A DNA stretch of 64,000 nucleotides from Anastatus disparis (Eukaryota > Arthropoda > Insecta > Hymenoptera > Eupelmidae), in contig JAFFSR010000291.1 of assembly GCA_017163975.1 (NCBI GenBank), positions 2,175,001-2,239,000 of the forward strand, written 5' to 3'. Below are positions 58,046-64,000 of the stretch, piece after piece. The notes beneath the pieces were generated by a model, which was given only the letters and a program-made list of their open reading frames with translations, was not told where the DNA came from and ran no database searches. Each line of letters opens with the position of its first letter. Position 1 is the first letter of the stretch. The position numbers and the translations under genes are program-made.

Positions 58046-59057
58046 CTGGTCGAGAGACATGATGCCGCTAGCACAGTTCTCCTTATTTTTATGAGGTTTA
58101 ACTCTCCTAGTTAAACCTATCCAATACTTTATATAAAAAATATATCTATTTTACTATAATGAAAATAAGGACCTCGGAGGCGTTGGGGTAAGCAACAGGT
58201 ACAGGCTTTATATATAATATCCACATGCAAATAGATAAGATAGTATTTATATTTAACTTGAGTTTATTAAAGTAAAAATAATAAAGCAAAATACTAAATA
58301 AAGAATTTAAATATAATTAGTAAACGAGGAATAATTAAGTAATACAACCATACTCTATATTTAATAAACCATTCTTTAGGAAGAGACAGCTAAAGGGAAG
58401 GACGCGACGCGAACTAAAATACTTTATACATTCAAACGCACGCGTATACTTTTAGCACTAGAAGTTTCTTCGAGGCAAGAAACCTCTAGTTAACGAAATA
58501 TTACAAACAACTTACAGATAGCTTACAGCGCGCAGAAGCTTCTTATACACGTGTAACAAATATCCGCCGACGTTGGCCAACGTAGAGACAGTACGTCGCA
58601 ACCTGGTCGCTGATGCTCGTAGAGAACAGCCAAGTAAAAGAAAGACTTCCTGATCGCTGCGACTCGTCGAAGACAGTCAAACCAGTTACGCACAACCAGA
58701 GGATGATGCTAATTTCTCCTCGCGGCTGCAATCTCCTTTTTACCTTTTCTACAAAAACTATATACGGCACTACACCAACGTACTAATTAAGTTAAAACTC
58801 AAATAAAAGCCGAAAGATATGATTATAATGCGTGCTTGTAGGCCGTTAGAAAATGTCTTCGCACAGAGCAGGAACATATAAGCCAACGTGTGCGTTGATG
58901 AACCACCGGAAATGTTCTGACGCACCTCGTGGCTTTCTTGCTCTTCGCGCGCGCTGCTCGTCAAGTTACGTGCTTCTTCACATAACTTAGATGAGGTATA
59001 TGACTGAGCGCGTGTTGTTTATTTTTGCCTAAGCGAACACGGTAAAATACCGTGACA
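57809..59057 (-). mobile_element. Solo LTR (1249 bp) inside XC
   Basis: Begins TGTAACGGTTATTT and ends ACCGTGACA, with inverted ends TGTAACGGT/TGTCACGGT. Flanks are ACAC (57805-57808) and ATAC (59058-59061); removing the LTR and one copy restores CTTAACACATGTGTAG, which is exactly the sequence in the other X copies. On the minus strand AATAAA lies near the 3' end (about 57830). It carries a (CT)n tract (58014-58042). Frames at 58543-58770 and 58770-58964 have no recognised domain. Confidence 0.85.
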
Positions 59058-59725
59058 ATACATGTGTAGCAAACATATTATAGATTATCTAATTATTTGT
59101 AAACAGCACAAACAAATTATATTTTTTTGAATTCACAAAAAAATATTTTCAAAGTCGGCGTCGAGTTGTTGAATCGTTCTGCACAAATGTGGAATTTGAC
59201 GCCGTCTTCAAAAATATTTTTTTGTGGATTGAAAAAAATATAATTTGTTTGTGCAGTTTTCAAATAATTAGATAAGCTAGAATAAATTTGCTACACATGT
59301 GTTAAATTAGATGCGTATTATGCGTATAATTATTAAAAATCATAAATTATCTGTAACTGTTTAGTGCATTTTTTTGAAGTCGGTTTTGTTTCACGTTAAA
59401 AAATTTTTATTCGAAGTCGGTTTTGTTTTTTGTTAAACAATTTTTATTGTTCAATGTTTCTTTTTTTCAATGTTCTTGAAAATAAAATATTTTTATTTTC
59501 TATTTTTTAGTGAATCCCCTTACCAAAAGCGCAAATATAAGTAGACCCACTAATTACGCCTAACTTTCATTATTAATTCATAACACATGCATTATTACAC
59601 TATACCACGCAATGTATAGGAGGAAAGAGAGTAGGCTCAACAGCATAGTGTCGTTGTGTGTGCACGTATACATATTCAAGCTTAGGCAAGAGGGAGAAAG
59701 AGAGAATGAGAGAGAGACAGAGGGA

Positions 59726-61496
59726 GATTTGATTTGATTTGACAAAAATTTTATTAATCATGGGGTAGTACTCCGTATGATTTAACAAGTACAATACAAA
59801 TAATTAACATAAAAAATAAACTAATGTAATTAAAACAATGAACAACTAAAATTTCAAAATTGAAAAACAATGAATTACATAATTAAGAAGAGTTTATGTA
59901 AAATTTGAGATTGAACAAAAAATTGATAAGAGTAAAATTAAGTCAAATTGCGTACGCCAGCTGGTAATCCCACAGCAACTAGGGCTCAGTCTAGAGCAGC
60001 TGCTTCCCTACGCCAATCCCCACGCTTTCCATCGATTAACCAGTCAAATGCGTGCTTTTTAACCGCCCTAATAGAACCCACCTCAAAGGATATTGGAATT
60101 ATAGCCGCAGAACCTAGCTCGTTAATGAAATTTTAAGCGAGATGTGTGAATGAGTTCTGCAAGGCACTCATACGAACGGGTGGACAGAGGAGAACTCTAG
60201 GCGGCCTACGTACAGAAGAACGTCAGTCAGAGCCAGTGTCAACTCTGACGAACCGATTTGCCAAGAAAGTCGGGCCGCGACCAAAAATGACAGAATATGC
60301 CAACGAAATTGTGAAATACTTTCTCCTCGATAGAACCGAGAGCCAACAGAGGTTAAGACTATAGGAAGTCACACGTTCGCAAAAAGCTATGTTACTATAA
60401 ACGAACCTCACACAGGCATTGAGGGCCCTATGAAGTTTTGAGTTTTTATAATTGAAAAGATCTTTGTGGACTATACAGGCATAGTCAAAGCGAAGAAAAA
60501 TCAGCAATTTCACAAGGCTCTTCCTAAGCTTCTTAGAAAGCGAGCGCCTATAAATTCTTAACGAATGAATCACTCCATGCACTCTACCAATAATAGCATT
60601 TACTTGCCTCTCCCAGTTAAGAGTCTGATTCGACTTCAAGCCCAGGCTTTTAACTTCTTTAGAGAAAGGAATAGGCTTTCCACTCACTACGATGGGTGAT
60701 ACTTAAGATGCATTAAACCTAGAAATGAACTGCTCACTACTGAGAATGATAACCTGAGTTTTAAGGGCATTAAGTTTGAGTCCATTGACTGATGCCCACT
60801 CGACAATGGCCTCAACATCACAACTGATAATGGAAATTTCCTCCTCTATGTTACAAGCAAAAAACGAACGATAAATTTGTAGATCATCCGCATACAACAT
60901 GTATTTTGAATACTTCAAAACTTCAGGCAGATCATTAATAAATATGGAAAATAACAATGGGCCCAAGACACTACCCTGTGGAACACCAGAATTGATACTT
61001 ATCCAGAATTGCGTAGCATCACAATCCAGCTTCTTTATAGACTGCGATCTACCTCGAAGATGAGGGGCAAACCACTTTATTACACCGTCAGAACAGTTGA
61101 AACCACGCAGTTTAAGGAAAAGCAGTCCATGAGGCACCATATCAGAAGCTTTGGAGAAGTCAAAGAGAAGAAGAGTAGTGACTCTTCTCCTATCAATGGC
61201 CAGTCTAACATCTTCCAGAATATTGAGAAGAGCTGTCTGGGTGTTGTGCTTCTGTCTGAAGCCAGAGTGGTGCTCGTTCAATAGATTATTTAACTCAAAA
61301 AACCGTGAAAGCTGCTCGTAAACAACCCTCTCAAGAACCTTGGAAATCTCGCAAAGTCTAGCAATAGGTCGGGTTTAATCTGGTAAGAAACAGATTTAGA
61401 CTTTGTCAAAGGTAGTATGGAAGCTCTTTTTTAATTTGTTGGAAAATAAGAAAAGGTGAGAGCGTCATTGACAAGCTCCGTCAATGGTTCAAAAAT
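59726..61496 (-). mobile_element. LINE C in the (GA)n tract of XC
   Basis: The 3' end is (GATTT)3 then GACAAAAATTTTATTAATCA. Same family as LINE A: the 3' UTR and C-terminal coding text match. The 5' side stops at CCATTGACGGAGCTTGTCAA, just before the reverse transcriptase, and joins GA repeats directly, so it is 5'-truncated at the microsatellite. Confidence 0.85.
60120..61490 (-). pseudogene. LINE C reverse transcriptase and C-terminal domain
   Basis: The catalytic part (60703-61281) has HNTQTALLNILEDVRLAIDR, LLLFDFSKASDMVPH (usually AFDTVPH), SGVPQGSVLGPLLF, INDLPEVLK and YMLYADDLQIYRS with DD intact. The part at 60223-60687 has SKEVKSLGLKSNQTLNWERQ, RFDYACIVHKDLFNYKNSKL and NACVRFVYSNIAF. 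A stop near 60700 and a frameshift around 61282-61300 break it. ORF1 and the endonuclease are absent. It retains exactly the region LINE A lacks. Confidence 0.82.
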
Positions 61497-61547
61497 AGAA
61501 AGAGAGAGAGAGACAGAGAGAGAAAAAGAGAGAGACAGAGAGAAAGT
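61497..61547. repeat. (GA)n tract at the 5' edge of LINE C
   Basis: AGAGAGAGAGAGACAGAGAG-type sequence between the LINE 5' end and the X 5' end. Confidence 0.9.
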
Positions 61548-62059
61548 GTATAGCAGGCAAAGTATAAGGGAGGTGAATGAGAAAACAAAACACCCGGTTT
61601 TTCTTAATTTGATAATTTGCTCATACAAACCAAATATTGACTTAATAATTATAGGACACGTATGGCACCTTTCTGCAGACATCCTCTATGAGATAAAAAA
61701 AAGTTTTTCCGAATCGGTTTAGAAATAACGAAGTTATGAGGTAACAGAAATAAAATAAAAAATGCTGCTAAGTGCTTTGGCGTAATGCTTTCTCATAGAG
61801 CTCATTGAGTTAAAGGAATTTTATTTTATTTTGTTCAATGTGATTTCAATATAACATACAATTTCTGTTGAAAAAAATTAGTGAATGTGAGAGAGCGATT
61901 AAGAAATAGGAAGAGAGAGGCAAGATAAATGAAAATAGGGTAAAAATGAGGATCAATTTGAGATAGAAAGACAGAGAGGAAGTGAGGAAGTAAGAAAAAT
62001 GTTAGTGAAAGCGTTAAATCAGAAATCAAAAGAAGTGATAAATAAACTACTTGAAGAAA

Positions 62060-63190
62060 ATTATTTTTTAAAAACTTGTTGTATCAAGACAGTAGCAAAT
62101 AACTTATATACAAATTTTAGAGCAAATCCATCGAGTACTTTACGTCAAATGGAAAAAAACTGAAAAATGAAAAGTTTATAAGGAAATTTTTGAAATTTCC
62201 CAAAAATTAAAACTACGCTAAGGAAATCAGTTTTTAAAAGTTATTCTTCTTTTGGCAGTCGCAAATAATTCCTATGCAAATTTCAAAGCAAATTCATCAA
62301 GTAATTTACGTAAAATACAAAATAAATAAAAAATCGAAATTTTTTTTTAAATTCTTAAAATAGCTCTATAAAAAAAACTACTTTATCAATATTAATTTTT
62401 AATGGCTTCCCGTCTACTTTTTCAAAAACATAGATAGTATGCAAAATTTGAAGCAAATCCATCGAGTAATTTTCGAGATCTAATTGACTAAATAAATAAC
62501 ATTTACTTTTCAGAATTTTAAAAATGCTCTAAAATTAAAACTACGGTATAAAAATCAATTTTTGAGAATTTCCCTTCTTTTGGCAGTCGCAAATAATTTT
62601 CCTGCAAATTTAGGAACAAATCTATCGAGTACTTTACGTAAAATAAAAAATAATAAGAAGAGAAAAATCGAAATATTTTTAAAAATCTTTAAAATTTTCT
62701 AAAATCATAACCACTCTAAAAAAATTAGTTTTCGAAAGATTATTTTCTTCAGACAATAGCAAATTAATTGTATAGAAATTTTGGAGAAAATTTATAGTAT
62801 GGTTTACGCAAAATAGAAGATAAATGAAAAATAAAAATCTTTTTGGAAATTTTCAAAATGTTCTAAAATTAAAACTGCTCTATGAAAATAAATATTCCAA
62901 AGCTTGTTTCCTTTAGACAGTAGCGAATAACTTGCATACAAATTTTGAAGAAAATCTATCAAATGGTTTTCGTAAAATAGAAAAAAAATGAGGAATAAAA
63001 ATTTTTTAAAAAATTGTGAAATGCTCTGAATTTAGAAATGCACTAAGAAAATCAGTTTTCAAAAGTTTGTCTTTTTTTTTACAGTCAAAAATAAGTCCCA
63101 TACAAATTTTCAAGCAAATTCTTCGAGTAGTTTACGTAAAATACAAAAAGAATGAAAAATCGAAATTTTTTTAAAATTACTAAAATAGCT
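62060..63190. repeat. Degenerate ~165-bp satellite, about 7 units
   Basis: Marker (A)GNAGTNGCAAATAA recurs at about 62094, 62261, 62430, 62588, 62759, 62932 and 63086 (spacings 154-173 bp). Each unit has AAATTTNAAGCAAATCNATC, GAGTANTTTACGTAAAATA, an A-rich part with GAAAAATCGAAATTTTT, and ATTAAAACTACNCTA-AGAAAATCAGTTTT. Units are diverged but in the same order and orientation. Confidence 0.85.
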
Positions 63191-63837
63191 TGTAACCTAT
63201 TACCCTATCACCTAAAAAAGGATAGCACAAAGTGCTCATGTAAAAGGAAAAGGATATAAAGGTTATAGTATGCACAGACCCGTTTTTGCAGTGGACATCA
63301 TGCCACGTACAGTCCGGGGTCTATATGTGCGAATTATTGTTAGTAATTAGTGTTAGTTTGCCTCTTATTGGCCTCAAAATGTAAGTCTATTTCGTCTTAT
63401 TTAATCAATTTAATAAGTCATGAACTACTATACAAATTAAATGTAAAGACAAAACTCGAGACTATTCCGTCTCAATAAACAAATCAGAAATTTACGTATA
63501 AATGATAAAGTGAGATAAGGTTGATTCAAAAACTATTTCGTTTTATAGAATCACCTATGTACGCGTTAGTTGCATGTAATTGATTCTTTCGCGTCTTACT
63601 TATCACACGATCACTATTACTTTTCATTTAACACTACACGAAATAATGCAAGTTTATGCTATTAATCCTAAATTAATAAACTAGATGATTAGTTCTACAA
63701 ACAAAATTTATACGTAGAAATGTTAGGTAATATAATTTAAATCGTTGTCTTTACTACCGGATCAAGTTGGCATCACCAACTTTACTCGGACCTATAAAGA
63801 CTAACGAATAAAATACAAAAGGAACAAGATCTTAGTT
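63191..63837. other. Spacer, no gene supported
   Basis: A GC-richer patch at 63270-63340 (CATCATGCCACGTACAGTCC) has no assigned identity. Confidence 0.45.
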
Positions 63838-63999
63838 TTAATACTTTATTTCAAGGAAGTTGGCCAAAGAGTGCCGTACAGATTCACAAGTTCGAAACTC
63901 GTCGCTCGTCGATTCAGCCGCCGACGCCGCTGATCTCCCACTCTTACATCGTTTGGAAGTAGTAGGATCGTCTGTTACATTGACACCCGTACATTTTCT
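63838..63999 (-). CDS. Possible C-terminal fragment of an unknown gene, cut by window edge
   Basis: Minus-strand frame of 53 codons without a stop from the window edge to TAA (63838-63840). It is Ser/Ala/Arg-rich (KRCKSGRSAASAAESTSDEF, then SLANFLEIKY) and clearly GC-richer than the DNA to its left. An AATAAA on the minus strand overlaps the last codons (about 63844-63849), so this might instead be the untranslated end of an element or transcript. I do not recognise the protein. Confidence 0.25.
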   Translation of the reverse strand, partial: RKCTGVNVTDDPTTSKRCKSGRSAASAAESTSDEFRTCESVRHSLANFLEIKY

Positions 64000-64000
64000 C

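Larger units (their letters stand above)
57694..61766 (-). mobile_element. Foldback-type repeat X, copy XC, with solo LTR and LINE
   Basis: Palindromic module (57700-59460) split by a solo LTR; an inner palindrome centre GTTCTGCACAAATGTGG near 59179-59195; AGTGAATCCCCTTACCAAAAG (59509) to a GA tract (59690-59725); LINE C; GA tract (61497-61547); then the X 5' end inverted (CAGGCAAAGTATAAGGGAGG, CTTTCTGCAGACATCCTCTA, ending near 61766). Its last ~30 bases (the GTTCTCAATTC/GAAGTCGG end) are missing. Confidence 0.75.

Overview
This window is AT-rich, non-coding-looking arthropod (most likely insect) genomic DNA in which almost every recognisable gene belongs to a transposable element. I found no convincing host gene, no rRNA, tRNA or CRISPR array, and no prokaryotic-type operon. 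The eukaryotic, insect-like assignment rests on the element types: a PHD-finger LINE, Penelope-like elements with GIY-YIG endonuclease, an Osvaldo/Ulysses-like Ty3/Gypsy element, a DDD/E transposase family typical of arthropods, TTAA-flanked MITEs, and many microsatellites. Species cannot be named from this.

Left part (1-15030): AT-rich spacer with small tandem duplications, an LTR-like piece (2834-3213), a ~150-bp degenerate satellite (about 6007-6700), then a gene-like array of ~140-bp repeats (about 8040-13110). That array is split by a 4.3-kb DNA transposon (8670-12983) with ~930-bp terminal inverted repeats, a 4-bp TTAT target duplication and a decayed minus-strand transposase that still shows three DDD/E-type motifs. 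Minisatellites and purine tracts follow (13238-14415).

Middle (15030-29131): a nearly complete but broken PHD-type LINE on the minus strand (15030-20390), a TTAA MITE (21220-21606), a TGTC-microsatellite repeat ending in an almost perfect 126-bp-arm hairpin (22566-22838), three further inverted-repeat MITE-like elements (25039-26118), an LTR-like GC-richer block (27709 to about 28970) and a 161-bp palindrome (28971-29131).

Right part (29416-61766): three copies of one foldback-type repeat, here called X (XA 29416-35245 plus; XB 35415-53201 minus; XC 57694-61766 minus). Each X has a (CT)n/(GA)n tract in its middle, and in all three a LINE sits inside that tract. XB also carries a 7.3-kb LTR retrotransposon (35697-43018), and its LINE is split by a 6.6-kb Penelope-like insertion (45751-52351) flanked by a 12-13 bp target duplication. 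That insertion has 497-bp pseudo-LTRs, a second inverted partial copy and an inverted duplicate of the host LINE. XC carries a 1.25-kb solo LTR (57809-59057). The XB stretch is therefore a layered stack: X, then LINE and LTR element, then Penelope, then inverted duplication. Two more TTAA MITEs, a strand-switching 10-bp minisatellite (54989-55818) and a ~165-bp satellite (62060-63190) fill the rest. A 53-codon minus-strand frame runs off the right edge.

All mobile-element genes carry frameshifts, stops or deletions. The elements document insertion order and target choice rather than current activity.
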